Below, piece after piece: positions 48,781-58,263 of a stretch of DNA of 64,000 nucleotides. The DNA is taken from NCBI GenBank assembly GCA_900470195.1, contig UEIJ01000007.1:124001-188000 (forward strand), in the 5' to 3' direction. The stretch comes from Hyphomicrobiales bacterium (lineage in GTDB: Bacteria > Pseudomonadota > Alphaproteobacteria > Rhizobiales > Rhizobiaceae). The notes under the pieces were generated by a model that was given only the letters and a program-made list of their open reading frames with translations, ran no database searches and was not told the origin of the DNA. Both the position numbers and the translations under genes were made by a program. Each line of letters opens with the position of its first letter. The first letter of the stretch is position 1.

Positions 48781-49186
48781 ATCGGGTTCCTCCAATGGTC
48801 CCTTCCGCCATCGAAACGACAGTCGGGAAGTGACAGTCGGCCGGGTACTTGCTGTTGCTCATCGGGCAATCGATGCTCCAACCGCGTGCCGTCATGCGGT
48901 GCGATAACAAACCCGGTGTATATCAATGAGAAAGGGAGGAGATAGTTCCCCAAGCGCTAATATGCGAAGGAGCAAGCACGAATAGCCGTGCGGAGCGGGG
49001 CGCTGGTGCTGGTGTTAACGCAAGAGAAACTGCACATCATTTATGTATATTCAATCATGGGAGTGGCCTGCTGATCGAAATTATGATCGATCAACTGGCT
49101 ATCCGGGCTTTATCACTGTAAAGCACTGATAAGGCAGGATCGTTATAAGCGATCAGAGACGACGCCGAAATTTGAGGAATGACATT
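48781..49186. other. Intergenic region with small repeats and weak hairpins
   Basis: About 405 bases without a gene. GACAGTCGG occurs twice (48820s and 48830s). Weak stems include TTATCA/TGATAA near 49110-49132 and GATCG/CGATC near 49139-49155, before the next gene. Probably it carries divergent promoters. Confidence 0.55.
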
Positions 49187-49387
49187 ATGCCGTCGAAAGA
49201 AAACCTGAAAACCATTGAGCGCTTCGAGAAACTCTCGTCGCTTTTGCGCGATGAACAGTTCAAGCTTCTGGATGAAGCGGCTCGGGAAGAGGCGCTTCCG
49301 GGGAAATCCATACTGAGACAGATTGCCGAACTTGAACTCAATATAACGGCCGTTGAAAACAGCATCACGGACCTGAAAGCCGGCTAG
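49187..49387 (+). CDS. Small helical protein of unknown function
   Basis: A 66-residue protein, charged and helical, rich in Glu, Leu and Lys, without cysteines or membrane segment. Leucines at regular spacing (L-S-S-L-L, L-L-D-E, I-A-E-L-E-L-N) suggest a helical hairpin or coiled coil. ATG 49187 lies eight bases after GAGGA; the frame also allows TTG 49172. I see no homology clue. The neighbours (a Pro-rich membrane protein and a TraB-type gene) do not suggest a role. Confidence 0.65.
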   Translation: MPSKENLKTIERFEKLSSLLRDEQFKLLDEAAREEALPGKSILRQIAELELNITAVENSITDLKAG

Positions 49388-49418
49388 AGCATTTTCTGAA
49401 TCCTTGGAAATGCTCTAT
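49386..49418. repeat. Short inverted repeat after the small protein gene
   Basis: AGAGCATTTTC and its near-complement GGAAATGCTCT flank a short centre; the arm AGAGCATTT/AAATGCTCT is perfect. It may be the terminator of the small gene, or a further variant of the dispersed intergenic repeats in this window. Confidence 0.5.
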
Positions 49419-49425
49419 CGACGAC

Positions 49426-50439
49426 CTATAGCGGAACCACCCGATAACCCTTTGCACGCAGCAATTCGATTACCCCATCCGTGCCCGGCAGATGCAGCGC
49501 GCCGACGGCAATAAAAGCATTTCCCTTGTCGATGATGGGGACGGCGCGATCAGCCATGACGTGATTGCGATCCGAAATGAGATATTTTAGAAACAAATCA
49601 TAGTCATCGTCGGAAAGGCTGTCGGGAACAATCTTCCGGAGCGCCGGCATGATCATCCCGATCTCACCCTTGAGATAGAGGGCCGTTGTCGTCTCCATGG
49701 CATCCTCGATATCGTCGCCATAATCGATGGTGGCGACAAGGCTGCGCAGATGGAAATCGAGCGGCATCCGGTTCATCGCCAGAAGCTGTTCTTCCGCACT
49801 TTCAAGGCCCTGAACATTGCGGCCTTCGGCCTGTGCATCGAGTGCAAGCTTTTCATCGAGCGATTTCTCGCCCTCGCTTTGCCGCTCCCGCTCGCATTTG
49901 GGAAGTGCCAGAAGACTGGACAGCACCCATGGCTTCATTTTGGCGACCGCGTCGAGAACGATACCGCGTTCTGCAAGCTTCCGTTCGATTTCTTCACGTC
50001 GTTCGGCGGGAAGGTGCGATTTCAGCGTGGTGCCATCGGTGAAGAGCAGCAGGTCGGGATGTTCGAGCCTGACGCGCAGGAGAAACTTCGGGTCCAATAT
50101 ATCTGCCGTTTCCACGACGACCGTGTTCGCCGATCGATAGGCTTCGTCGGTGGCTTTCGGCAATGTCATGACGCGGGGATCGGAAAAGTGCATCGTGCCG
50201 AAGAGATAGGACGGCTCGACGCCCTCCTTCTCGATTTTCCAGAGGAGCCCTGTGCGATTGGGAACCTTATCGGCTTCGCGCTGCAACTCCTGCCAGCTTG
50301 CCGGGTCTTTCGTCGCAAGTCCCTCCATGAGGTTGACGCCGTGTGGGGTACAAGCAGCAGCGGCGGGGGCATTGTCGGCGCGAGCGGGGATGGAGCCTGC
50401 AAGACAGGCAAAGAGAAGGGTCAGAAACAGCTTTTTCAT
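49426..50439 (-). CDS. TraB/GumN family protein, exported
   Basis: A 337-residue protein of the TraB/PrgY/GumN (TIKI) family, with a signal peptide ending S-I-P-A-R-A-D (about residue 22). The family block Y-L-F-G-T-M-H-F-S-D near 78 and the final A-I-V/A-V-G-A-L-H-L-P-G-T-D-G-V near 313, with conserved Gly-x-x-His at both places, are the proposed metal-binding residues of the TIKI fold. Bacterial members are poorly characterised and may be metalloproteases. It lies 42 bases downstream of xerC on the same strand, so could share its transcript. Confidence 0.88.
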   Translation of the reverse strand: MKKLFLTLLFACLAGSIPARADNAPAAAACTPHGVNLMEGLATKDPASWQELQREADKVPNRTGLLWKIEKEGVEPSYLFGTMHFSDPRVMTLPKATDEAYRSANTVVVETADILDPKFLLRVRLEHPDLLLFTDGTTLKSHLPAERREEIERKLAERGIVLDAVAKMKPWVLSSLLALPKCERERQSEGEKSLDEKLALDAQAEGRNVQGLESAEEQLLAMNRMPLDFHLRSLVATIDYGDDIEDAMETTTALYLKGEIGMIMPALRKIVPDSLSDDDYDLFLKYLISDRNHVMADRAVPIIDKGNAFIAVGALHLPGTDGVIELLRAKGYRVVPL

Positions 50440-50481
50440 GAGGGCAATATAAGGACGTTCTTCGCGGATGCGAGACCAATA

Positions 50482-51429
50482 TCAAGCGCGCGGGTGCGCC
50501 TTGTCGTAGATTTCCAGCAATCGCTCGGTATCCACGCCGGTATAGACCTGCGTCGTGGAAAGACTGGCATGGCCAAGCAGTTCCTGGATGGTGCGCAGAT
50601 CGCCGCCTCGTCCCAGAAGATGCGTTGCAAAGGAATGGCGCAGCGCATGCGGCGTCGCACTGTCGGGCAGACCCAGGCCAGCGCGCAGTTTCTGCATTTC
50701 GCGCTGGATGATCGCCGCATGAAGAATGCCGCCCTTGGCGCCGCGAAACAGCGGTTTGTCGGCGGAAAGATCGAATGGGCAAAGCGCCCTGTATTGCGCG
50801 ATCGCGCGGTGCACGACCGGCAGCAACGGCACGAGACGGGCTTTGTTACCCTTGCCGGTGATGGTGATCGAAAGGGCACTGCTGTCGGATAACGCGTCAC
50901 CCATAAGGCCAAGCGCTTCTGAAATGCGCAGGCCGCAACCATAGAGCAAGGTCAGAACGGCGGCGTTGCGCGCGGCTATCCATGGTTCCTCCGCCAGCTG
51001 CCCGTCTGCGGCAACCACGCGACGGGCGTCTTCGGCGGTCAGCGGTTTCGGCAGTGATTTCGGCTGCCGCGGCGCGCGCATGGCGCTTGCTCCCGCTGCA
51101 TTGGCAAGGCCGCGTTTTTCCAGATGGCGCAGCAGGGAGCGCACGCCGGCAAGTCCGCGCCCCAGCGTTCGCGCGCCGACACCTTCGTTGCGGCGGCTGG
51201 CAAGAAACGAGCGCAGATCGGCGATCCGCAGATTGCCGACATCTTTCAGCGACGGCGGTTCGCCCAGATGGCCGGTCAGAAAATTGAGAAACTGACGCGT
51301 ATCGCGCTCATAGGCCTGAAGCGTATTTTCCGACAGGCGGCGCGCATCTTTCAGCGTCTTCAGCCATTCTTCCCTCGCGGCTGCGAGATCGGCGCGGGCA
51401 GGGATCAGAAACTCGCTGTTTGTCGTCAT
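50482..51429 (-). CDS. xerC: Site-specific tyrosine recombinase XerC
   Basis: A 315-residue tyrosine recombinase. Catalytic residues are Arg168, Lys193, His261-x-x-Arg264, His287 and Tyr296, in the order of the Xer family, and the C-terminal Y-D-K-A-H-P-R-A is a known XerC ending. It pairs with XerD (13988-14911) to resolve chromosome dimers at dif. I chose ATG 51429, giving the usual XerC length; an ATG 11 codons earlier is in frame. It is divergent from rimM. Confidence 0.95.
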   Translation of the reverse strand: MTTNSEFLIPARADLAAAREEWLKTLKDARRLSENTLQAYERDTRQFLNFLTGHLGEPPSLKDVGNLRIADLRSFLASRRNEGVGARTLGRGLAGVRSLLRHLEKRGLANAAGASAMRAPRQPKSLPKPLTAEDARRVVAADGQLAEEPWIAARNAAVLTLLYGCGLRISEALGLMGDALSDSSALSITITGKGNKARLVPLLPVVHRAIAQYRALCPFDLSADKPLFRGAKGGILHAAIIQREMQKLRAGLGLPDSATPHALRHSFATHLLGRGGDLRTIQELLGHASLSTTQVYTGVDTERLLEIYDKAHPRA

Positions 51430-51602
51430 AAATCGGGCCGCTCGTTCACTCTGGATTCGCAAGGCAGTCTGCCAGCGATAGGTTACCGGCTGGTTTTCGT
51501 GGGCCGAAGAGCGCTTTTGTGACGAAATAACGTGAAAAAGACCAAGGAAAGAGCTATTGAACGAAAAATAGTTCTATCCGTTCAGCAGAAACAAGGTTGG
51601 CA

Positions 51603-52169
51603 ATGCCGCGTCCAGAAAACCCGATCCAGCTCGCCGTCATCGGTGCCGCCCATGGCACGCGCGGTGAAGTGCGAGTGAAGACCTTTACCGGCGATCCGCT
51701 GGCCATTGCCGATTACGGCCTGCTCTATGACGAACAGGGCAAGAGCTACGAAGTTCTGGAAGCGCGTCCCGCCAAGACAGTCGTGGTCGTGCGTTTCAAG
51801 GGCGTCAATGACCGCAATGCAGCCGAGGCGCTGAACGGAACCGAGCTTTTCATCGACCGCTCACAGCTGCCGGATGACGAGCTGGATGAAGACGAGTTTT
51901 TCCAGACGGACCTGATCGGCTTGCTGGCGGTCGATGCGGAAGGCAAGACCTATGGCGTGGTGAGCGCCCTGTTCGATTTCGGCGGCGGTGACCTCATCGA
52001 GCTTTCCGAAAAGGGCAAGCGTCCGATGCTGATTCCGTTCACGGAAGCGGCCGTTCCGGAGATCGATTTCGACAAGGGAACACTGCTGGTCGAACCCTAT
52101 GCCGCCGGGTTGATCGCCGAGGATGAGGACGAGCGCCCGCAAAGCGAAAAGAAAAAGCCGAAGAAGTGA
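51603..52169 (+). CDS. rimM: 16S rRNA processing protein RimM
   Basis: A 188-residue assembly factor of the 30S subunit. It has the RimM start ([16 protein letters not shown]), [12 protein letters not shown] near residue 62, D-L-I-G-L near 102 and the PRC-barrel segment P-M-L-I-P-F. ATG 51603 has AAGG seven bases upstream. Its stop overlaps the trmD ATG (TGATG), so the two are translationally coupled. The rpsP gene that commonly precedes rimM is not between it and xerC. Confidence 0.95.
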   Translation: MPRPENPIQLAVIGAAHGTRGEVRVKTFTGDPLAIADYGLLYDEQGKSYEVLEARPAKTVVVVRFKGVNDRNAAEALNGTELFIDRSQLPDDELDEDEFFQTDLIGLLAVDAEGKTYGVVSALFDFGGGDLIELSEKGKRPMLIPFTEAAVPEIDFDKGTLLVEPYAAGLIAEDEDERPQSEKKKPKK

Positions 52170-52900
52170 TGACCGAAGTTTCAAAGGTCGCAGACGAGGC
52201 CGGTTTCTTTCATGCATCCGTGCTGACGCTTTATCCGGAAATGTTCCCCGGACCGCTGGGCACTTCGCTTGCCGGCAAGGCGCTCGGGGAAGCGAAATGG
52301 CGGCTGGATGCGGTGCAGATTCGCGATTTTGCCGAGGGTAAACACCGTATGGTGGATGACACGCCCTCAGGCGGGGGCGCCGGCATGGTGATGAAGCCGG
52401 ATGTTATCGCCCGCGCGCTCGATTCCGTTGCCGACGGCCACCGCCCGATGCTTCTGATGAGCCCGCGCGGAAAACCGCTGACGCAAAAGCGCGTGCGCGA
52501 GCTTGCCGACGGGCCGGGCGCGATCATTCTCTGCGGACGGTTCGAAGGCGTGGATGAGCGCGTCATCGAGGCGCGCAATCTCGAGGAAGTTTCGATTGGC
52601 GACTACATCCTGTCGGGCGGAGAGACTGCGGCCATCGTGCTGCTCGATGCCATCGTGCGACTTTTGCCGGGCGTGATGGGCAATCACGAATCCGGAGAGA
52701 CGGAAAGCTTCGAGACCGGCCTGCTCGAACATCCGCATTATACTCGCCCGCAGGTTTGGGAAGGAAGATCGATTCCGGAAATCCTGACCTCCGGCAATCA
52801 TGGCGCCATCGATAAATGGCGGCACGAGCAGGCGGAACGGATCACCAGGGAACGCCGTCCCGATCTTTGGGAAGCCTATAGCGAGGGCAAGCGCAAATGA
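52169..52900 (+). CDS. trmD: tRNA (guanine37-N1)-methyltransferase TrmD
   Basis: A 243-residue SPOUT methyltransferase that makes m1G37 in tRNAs reading CNN codons and prevents frameshifting. The trefoil-knot region is readable as L-M-S-P-R-G-K-P near residue 91, [13 protein letters not shown] near 114, [10 protein letters not shown] near 140 and the C-terminal substrate block P-H-Y-T-R-P near 188. ATG 52169 overlaps the rimM stop. The next gene overlaps its stop by four bases. Confidence 0.97.
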   Translation: MTEVSKVADEAGFFHASVLTLYPEMFPGPLGTSLAGKALGEAKWRLDAVQIRDFAEGKHRMVDDTPSGGGAGMVMKPDVIARALDSVADGHRPMLLMSPRGKPLTQKRVRELADGPGAIILCGRFEGVDERVIEARNLEEVSIGDYILSGGETAAIVLLDAIVRLLPGVMGNHESGETESFETGLLEHPHYTRPQVWEGRSIPEILTSGNHGAIDKWRHEQAERITRERRPDLWEAYSEGKRK

Positions 52901-53241
52901 ATCTGATCCAGCGGCTCGAAAGTCTTTCTCTCGCGCTGCTGGCGCTCGGAGCCTATTGGGTCAGCGGCGCGAGCTGGTGGCTGTTCGCCATCCTCATCCT
53001 TGCACCCGATCTTTCCTTCTTCGGCTATATGAAGGGGCCGCGCATCGGCGCCGTGGTCTATAATATGGCCCATAGCTGGATCGGCGTCGTGTTCGTGGCG
53101 GTGCTGGGCTGGGCGATGAGCTGGTCGCTCTGCTTTGCGATCGCGCTGATCTGGGCCGTGCATATCGGCGTCGACCGCGCGCTTGGCTTCGGGCTCAAAT
53201 ATGGCACCGGTTTCAAGGATACGCATCTGGGCCGTATCTGA
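52897..53241 (+). CDS. DUF4260 family membrane protein
   Basis: A 114-residue inner-membrane protein with about four helices (residues 5-25, 26-42, 52-73, 76-93). The pattern [10 protein letters not shown] and [14 protein letters not shown] fits the DUF4260 family, whose function is unknown. The ATG overlaps the trmD stop (ATGA), so it is coupled to a tRNA-modification gene, though nothing in the sequence ties it to that task. It ends 235 bases before rplS. Confidence 0.85.
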   Translation: MNLIQRLESLSLALLALGAYWVSGASWWLFAILILAPDLSFFGYMKGPRIGAVVYNMAHSWIGVVFVAVLGWAMSWSLCFAIALIWAVHIGVDRALGFGLKYGTGFKDTHLGRI

Positions 53242-53476
53242 GGCGATTTTGGCGTCCTGATATTGATTCATCGGCGGCAATGGTGTATTGCCGCGCCAGT
53301 TCGGGCTGGTCCCGACATTGTAATATCCCGTTTGGGCGAAGCCCAGACGTCCTAAACCAATAAATGGTGTACCGCTCCTGCCTGAATTTGAAGGCATAGC
53401 CACAGGGCCAAGGATTGCTTGGTGGCAAGTGCAGAGCGCTCTGACTGTTTGAGAAGAATTCAGAAGGAGAAAGACG

Positions 53477-53914
53477 ATGACCGATATCATTCGTCAGCTT
53501 GAAGCCGAACAGGCAGCAAAGATCGAAGAAAAGCGCAAGCTTCCAGATTTCCAGCCGGGCGACACGGTTCGCGTTCAGGTTCGCGTCACCGAAGGTACGC
53601 GTACCCGCGTGCAGGCCTATGAAGGCGTTTGCATTGCCCGTTCCGGCGCTGGCCTCAATGAAAACTTCACCGTTCGCAAGATTTCCTACGGCGAAGGCGT
53701 GGAGCGCGTATTCCCGGTTTACTCGCCGATCGTTGAAGGCGTTGAACTCGTTCGCCGCGGCAAGGTTCGTCGCGCGAAGCTTTACTACCTGCGCGGCCTC
53801 ACGGGTAAGGCTGCCCGTATTGCTGAAAAGAAAGACAACCGCACCAAGGCCGAGCGCGAAGCCGACAAGGCTGCCGCTGCCAAGGCCGAAGCTGCCAAGG
53901 CTGCTGCTGAATAA
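53477..53914 (+). CDS. rplS: 50S ribosomal protein L19
   Basis: A 145-residue large-subunit protein at the 30S/50S interface. The L19 blocks F-Q-P-G-D-T-V-R-V near residue 25, Y-E-G-V-C-I-A-R near 51, [14 protein letters not shown] near 66 and R-R-A-K-L-Y-Y-L-R near 97 are present. The C-terminus is a Lys/Ala/Glu tail longer than in E. coli, as often in alphaproteobacteria. AGAAGGAGA precedes the ATG. It is separated from the DUF4260 gene by 235 bases and probably has its own promoter. Confidence 0.98.
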   Translation: MTDIIRQLEAEQAAKIEEKRKLPDFQPGDTVRVQVRVTEGTRTRVQAYEGVCIARSGAGLNENFTVRKISYGEGVERVFPVYSPIVEGVELVRRGKVRRAKLYYLRGLTGKAARIAEKKDNRTKAEREADKAAAAKAEAAKAAAE

Positions 53915-53934
53915 GCTTCACAGCACTCTGTTTG

Positions 53935-53961
53935 AAAAAGGCGGCCACAGGTCGCCTTTTT
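53935..53961 (+). terminator. Intrinsic terminator of rplS
   Basis: AAAAAGGCGGCC (53935-53946) pairs with GGTCGCCTTTTT (53950-53961, one G-T pair) around ACA, 20 bases after the rplS stop, ending in a T run. Confidence 0.88.
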
Positions 53962-54137
53962 TATTTGCTAAACGCGAAAGCCTGCGTAACATACTGCATA
54001 ATTTCGCCCACATCTCGCAAGATTGTTACTGCGACACCCTGTTGCGGTTTCAGTTTCTTGACGAACTGTGCGGGCGGGTGCATATGACAGCCAGTTAAGA
54101 ACTATTCAAGTTAAGACCATTCAAGGGACCTCTCGCA

Positions 54138-55547
54138 ATGAGCGCGCCGCGTACACTTTACGACAAGATCTGGGACGACCATGTAGTGGATCAGCAGGAA
54201 GACGGAACCTGCCTCCTTTATATTGATCGCCATCTTGTGCACGAAGTGACGAGCCCGCAGGCTTTCGAAGGCCTGCGCATGGCTGGCCGCAAGGTGCGCC
54301 ACCCTGAAAAGACGCTGGCGGTGGTCGATCACAACGTTCCGACCTCGCCGGACCGCATCAACGGCATCAAGAACGAGGAAAGCCGCATTCAGGTCGAGGC
54401 TCTGGCCAAGAATGCCGCTGATTTCGGCGTCGAATATTATTCCGAGCGCGACAAGCGTCAGGGCGTCGTGCACATCGTCGGGCCGGAGCAGGGCTTCACC
54501 CTGCCGGGCATGACCATCGTCTGCGGCGATAGCCATACCTCCACGCATGGCGCTTTCGGTTCGCTGGCGCACGGTATCGGCACGTCCGAGGTGGAACATG
54601 TTCTGGCCACCCAGACGCTGATCCAGAAAAAGGCCAAGAACATGCTGGTGCGTGTGAATGGCAAGCTGGCTCCCGGCGTTACCGCCAAGGACATCACGCT
54701 CGCCATCATCGGCGAAATCGGCACCGCAGGCGGCACCGGCTATGTGATCGAATATGCGGGTGATGCGATCCGTTCACTGTCGATGGAAGGCCGCATGACC
54801 GTCTGCAACATGTCGATCGAGGGCGGCGCCCGTGCTGGCCTGATCGCTCCGGACGAAACGACCTTTGCCTATATCAAGGACAAGCCGCGCGCGCCGAAGG
54901 GCGAAGCGCTGGAACAGGCGATTTCCTACTGGAAGACGCTGCATTCGGATGAAGGCGCGCATTTCGACAAGATCGTCGAGCTTGACGCCGCCAAGATTTC
55001 GCCGGTGGTTTCCTGGGGCTCCTCGCCGGAAGACGTCGTCTTTGTCACCGACATTGTGCCCAATCCCGACGAGATCAAGGACGAGACCAAGCGTGCATCG
55101 AAGTGGCGCGCGCTCGATTATATGGGCCTGAAGCCGGGCACCAAGATGACCGACATCAAGATCGACCGTGTCTTCATCGGCTCCTGCACCAATGGCCGCA
55201 TCGAGGACCTTCGCGACGCGGCCCGCATGGCCGCTGGCAAGAAGGTTGCCGCCGGCGTGAGCGCCATGATCGTTCCGGGGTCCGGTCTGGTGAAGGAGCA
55301 GGCGGAGGCCGAAGGCCTCGACAAGATCTTCATCGAAGCCGGCTTCGACTGGCGCGAGCCGGGCTGCTCCATGTGCCTTGCCATGAATGACGACCGCCTG
55401 AAGCCGGGCGAACGCTGCGCTTCGACCTCGAATCGCAATTTCGAGGGGCGTCAGGGCTTCAAGGGCCGCACGCATCTCGTGTCGCCGGCCATGGCCGCCG
55501 CCGCCGCGATTGCTGGACATTTCGTCGACATTCGCGAGTGGAACTAA
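54138..55547 (+). CDS. leuC: 3-isopropylmalate dehydratase large subunit
   Basis: A 469-residue aconitase-family enzyme that, with LeuD, isomerises 2- to 3-isopropylmalate in leucine synthesis. The 4Fe-4S ligands lie in F-I-G-S-C-T-N-G-R near residue 347 and G-C-S-M-C-L-A near 410. The start [15 protein letters not shown] and [11 protein letters not shown] near 131 are family blocks. leuD is not adjacent. GGGACC precedes ATG 54138. A strong terminator follows. Confidence 0.97.
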   Translation: MSAPRTLYDKIWDDHVVDQQEDGTCLLYIDRHLVHEVTSPQAFEGLRMAGRKVRHPEKTLAVVDHNVPTSPDRINGIKNEESRIQVEALAKNAADFGVEYYSERDKRQGVVHIVGPEQGFTLPGMTIVCGDSHTSTHGAFGSLAHGIGTSEVEHVLATQTLIQKKAKNMLVRVNGKLAPGVTAKDITLAIIGEIGTAGGTGYVIEYAGDAIRSLSMEGRMTVCNMSIEGGARAGLIAPDETTFAYIKDKPRAPKGEALEQAISYWKTLHSDEGAHFDKIVELDAAKISPVVSWGSSPEDVVFVTDIVPNPDEIKDETKRASKWRALDYMGLKPGTKMTDIKIDRVFIGSCTNGRIEDLRDAARMAAGKKVAAGVSAMIVPGSGLVKEQAEAEGLDKIFIEAGFDWREPGCSMCLAMNDDRLKPGERCASTSNRNFEGRQGFKGRTHLVSPAMAAAAAIAGHFVDIREWN

Positions 55548-55591
55548 GGCTCCAAAACAGATGAAGCGTTCCTGAAGGCTTCCAGAAGATC

Positions 55592-55619
55592 AAACCGCCG
55601 GTTCATCCCGGCGGTTTTT
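55592..55619 (+). terminator. Intrinsic terminator of leuC
   Basis: AAACCGCCGG (55592-55601) pairs with CCGGCGGTTT (55608-55617), followed by further T, 45 bases past the leuC stop. Confidence 0.88.
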
Positions 55620-55720
55620 CTTTGGTGTATATTAGCAGCTTTTTCACGCTTTGATTGTATGGAGGGGCAGGGTGGCTGGCGTCGTGAAGAGTTTGGCAGC
55701 CGGCACGGGAAGAGAATCGA

Positions 55721-56926
55721 ATGAATGGAGCCGACTTTATCCTTCTGATCAACATGACCGTTTCAGGTCTGTTTGCTTTCGCGTTTCTCGGCATAGCCGT
55801 TTACGCGCGGGATAATACGGCAGCGCCCGTCTTCGCCTTCGGCTTCATTTTCGCAATGCTCTATTTCCTGGCAGAACTTGCCATGCCTTCCATTCCCAAT
55901 CCCCGCATGGGCTATATGCTCGCCTTCACGACCTATTATCTGGCGCTGTCCTGCCTGGTCATCGGTCTTGCACGCATGTATGCCCGGCCTGTGCCGTGGA
56001 TCGCACTCGGCCTGCTGAGCATTGCATCCGTGACCATGATTTACGGCATATATGATATTGCCCGCAGCCACATGATTGGCATGCTCCTCTATCAGACACC
56101 CTATTTCCTTGTTCTGCTCCTTGCGGTGCGGGTGATCCTGCGGAGGGATCGCAACGGCATCGATACCTTGATGGCGGTGTTGTTCGGGATCAGTGCCGTT
56201 CATTTCCTGTTCAAGCCGGTCATCGCGGTGACTGCGGGAGGAGCGGGTGTCGAACCCAGCGATTATATCGATACGACCTATGCGATGTTTTCACAGTCGA
56301 TCGGCGCTGCTCTGTCCGTTGCTGGCGGGTTGCTTCTGCTGTTGAGCCTGATGCGGGAACTGATCGCCAATATGCTGATCCGCTCCGAGACCGACCAGCT
56401 ATCGGGACTGCTCAACCGGCGCGGTTTCGAGTTTCGCGCCGAGGCCGCAATTGAAAAGTCGAAGCGCATGCGGCAGGCCCTGTCGCTGGTTCTCTGCGAC
56501 ATCGATCACTTCAAGGCGATCAACGATACGCACGGCCACGCGCTTGGAGATCGCGTCATCGCCGCTTTTTCCGCCGAACTGCGCAAGGCGACGAACAGTA
56601 AGAACGGAATTTCGGCCCGCATAGGCGGTGAGGAATTCGCGATCATCCTGCCGGGAAACACGATTCAGTCGGCGTGGCGGTTTGCGGATAAGGCGCGGCT
56701 TGTCTGCCGCGATATCCATATTCCTGGACGCAACGGCGTCATTGTTTTCACCGCGAGCTTCGGCATCGCGGAAATGGAATTCGATGATGTGTTTTCCGAT
56801 CTCTATAAACGCGCCGATGGTGCGCTATATGAAGCGAAGAAAGGCGGACGCAACTGTGTCCGCAGCGCCCTGCCAATATTGGTGGATGAAAACGTTCTCG
56901 AATTTCGTTCAATGACCGCGCGCTGA
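55721..56926 (+). CDS. Membrane-bound GGDEF diguanylate cyclase
   Basis: A 401-residue protein with six or seven membrane helices in the first ~220 residues and a C-terminal GGDEF domain (about 225-385). The active-site loop is R-I-G-G-E-E-F, one of the catalytically competent forms, and the metal-binding Asp of L-C-D-I-D-H-F-K is present, so it should make cyclic di-GMP from GTP. The allosteric R-x-x-D inhibition site five residues before the loop is absent. No partner EAL gene is nearby. The N-terminal membrane part resembles no sensor domain I can name. Confidence 0.9.
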   Translation: MNGADFILLINMTVSGLFAFAFLGIAVYARDNTAAPVFAFGFIFAMLYFLAELAMPSIPNPRMGYMLAFTTYYLALSCLVIGLARMYARPVPWIALGLLSIASVTMIYGIYDIARSHMIGMLLYQTPYFLVLLLAVRVILRRDRNGIDTLMAVLFGISAVHFLFKPVIAVTAGGAGVEPSDYIDTTYAMFSQSIGAALSVAGGLLLLLSLMRELIANMLIRSETDQLSGLLNRRGFEFRAEAAIEKSKRMRQALSLVLCDIDHFKAINDTHGHALGDRVIAAFSAELRKATNSKNGISARIGGEEFAIILPGNTIQSAWRFADKARLVCRDIHIPGRNGVIVFTASFGIAEMEFDDVFSDLYKRADGALYEAKKGGRNCVRSALPILVDENVLEFRSMTAR

Positions 56927-56933
56927 ACGAAGC

Positions 56934-57284
56934 CTATTCGTAGCCGCAGCCAGGATGGTCCAGAACCGGCGTTTCCCCGCGGTCGATCCCATGCATGAAA
57001 GAGCGTCCACGCAGCACGACCGCGCTTTCGCAATTGCTGTTGGGCTTTGCCACGATGTAGGCGATGGCATTGTCGCGTGGCGCAGAAATTATCCTCAAGT
57101 GCTGCGGTGGCGAAGAAACAGGCTGCGCCGCTCCGACCCGGATGATCTTGGCGCCATTATCGGGCATCTGGATCACGAGATTTCCGGAGGCATCAATGGA
57201 ACGTATCGCATCGTCGGCAAGTGTAGGGCTGGTCAGCGCAAGAGCCCCGATGACGCCAAGCATCGTCCATTCGCATTTAGCCAT
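56934..57284 (-). CDS. Exported protein of unknown function
   Basis: A 116-residue protein with a signal peptide (M-A-K-C-E-W then hydrophobic core, cleavage near S-P-T-L-A-D-D at about residue 23). The mature part is short and beta-rich, with two cysteines (about 85 and 113) that could form a disulfide. I placed the start at ATG 57284; the frame is open to 57731 but the upstream part overlaps the GNAT gene antisense and lacks homology. The gene converges with the GGDEF protein, whose stop is eight bases away. Not recognised. Confidence 0.7.
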   Translation of the reverse strand: MAKCEWTMLGVIGALALTSPTLADDAIRSIDASGNLVIQMPDNGAKIIRVGAAQPVSSPPQHLRIISAPRDNAIAYIVAKPNSNCESAVVLRGRSFMHGIDRGETPVLDHPGCGYE

Positions 57285-57449
57285 CGTCGTTCGAGCCTCA
57301 TCGTCCGTGATCACCAAGAGAATGAGGATCATTTTAACTCTTTCTTTACCTTTGTCATCCGTGCTGGCTACAATCGAACCGGTCTTCCCAAGCGCTCCTG
57401 CCTTTGCACGTGGCGCGTGGAAAGAGCTGGAAACGCCAAGGAACGTCCA

Positions 57450-57908
57450 ATGACCAAAGATCATGCCGTCGATATTGCGCTCCTCCATCTGCGTGATGCC
57501 CACGAATTCGCGCCGCTGCTGGCGAGCTACGCGCAGGCGCTGAAGCGCGGCGCGCCGCGCCGCCCCGACGATTTTTATGCCGAGCACCTGCTTCAGGATC
57601 GCGCCGCTGAAACGCTGGGGGCGCGGGTTGACGGAAATCTGGTCGGCTTCGTGATCTTTTACGATCTGCCCGAACCGGTGACCGGCCTGCGTGCAGGGCA
57701 GGTCGATCATATCTATGTGCATCACGATCATCGGGGAAAAGGCATCGCCAAGGCGCTGATCGACGTGCTGGCCGACAAGGCCGAGGAGCGCAGCTGGTCC
57801 AAGCTGGTGCTGAATGCCCCGCGTGTGCCCGAAGACGGGCGCAAGCTCTATGAGCAGATCGCCACGGCTGCCGACTGGTCGAGCTATGTGATTCGATTCG
57901 GCAACTGA
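57450..57908 (+). CDS. GNAT family N-acetyltransferase
   Basis: A 152-residue GNAT protein. The acetyl-CoA-binding motif A appears as Q-V-D-H-I-Y-V-H-H-D-H-R-G-K-G-I-A-K near residue 88-105, after the beta strand V-G-F-V-I-F-Y-D. The C-terminal helix and strand (R-K-L-Y-E-Q-I) complete the fold. AAGGAA precedes ATG 57450 by seven bases. The substrate is unknown; the Tyr-rich ending and lack of a fused domain give no clue. It precedes the sdh promoter region. Confidence 0.9.
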   Translation: MTKDHAVDIALLHLRDAHEFAPLLASYAQALKRGAPRRPDDFYAEHLLQDRAAETLGARVDGNLVGFVIFYDLPEPVTGLRAGQVDHIYVHHDHRGKGIAKALIDVLADKAEERSWSKLVLNAPRVPEDGRKLYEQIATAADWSSYVIRFGN

Positions 57909-58263
57909 TCGATTTTCCGAAAGTGGATGAAATTACACATGTTTTTGCCGATTGCGGTCTTCAATCGTTTGAATGCCGCAATCACGCGAATGTGTCGCGC
58001 AGGTGCGACCAATTGTTAGTCTTTTCGTGAAAAAGCTTCTTTGACGTGATGGTAAAAGCGCAGTAGAAAGCGCCACATAGGGCCGTACGCCACGGTCCAG
58101 CCTTATTTTCTTGGGTCGTACCGGCGCGGGATCGTAAAGTCCGGTTCCCTGTGCCTCGGACGACGTCGAATCAGGGTTCGGGAGAACCCGCAACCCGGCT
58201 GCCTTGCTGATGATCGTCAGCGGGGTGTGGCCGGAGAGAAACGTCAGGGAAGCCTACAGAGCC
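57909..58263. other. Regulatory region and leader of sdhCDAB
   Basis: About 355 bases without a gene. It contains a good promoter at 58041-58069, an inverted repeat GTCGC/GCGAC at 57994-58009 upstream of it, and a leader of about 190 bases with the hairpin GGGTTC/GAACCC (58174-58189). Confidence 0.7.
58041..58069 (+). promoter_or_regulatory. Probable sigma-70-type promoter of sdhCDAB
   Basis: TTGACG (58041-58046) and TAGAAA (58064-58069) are separated by exactly 17 bases, a close match to the housekeeping consensus. Transcription would start near 58076, leaving a leader of about 190 bases before sdhC. Confidence 0.7.
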
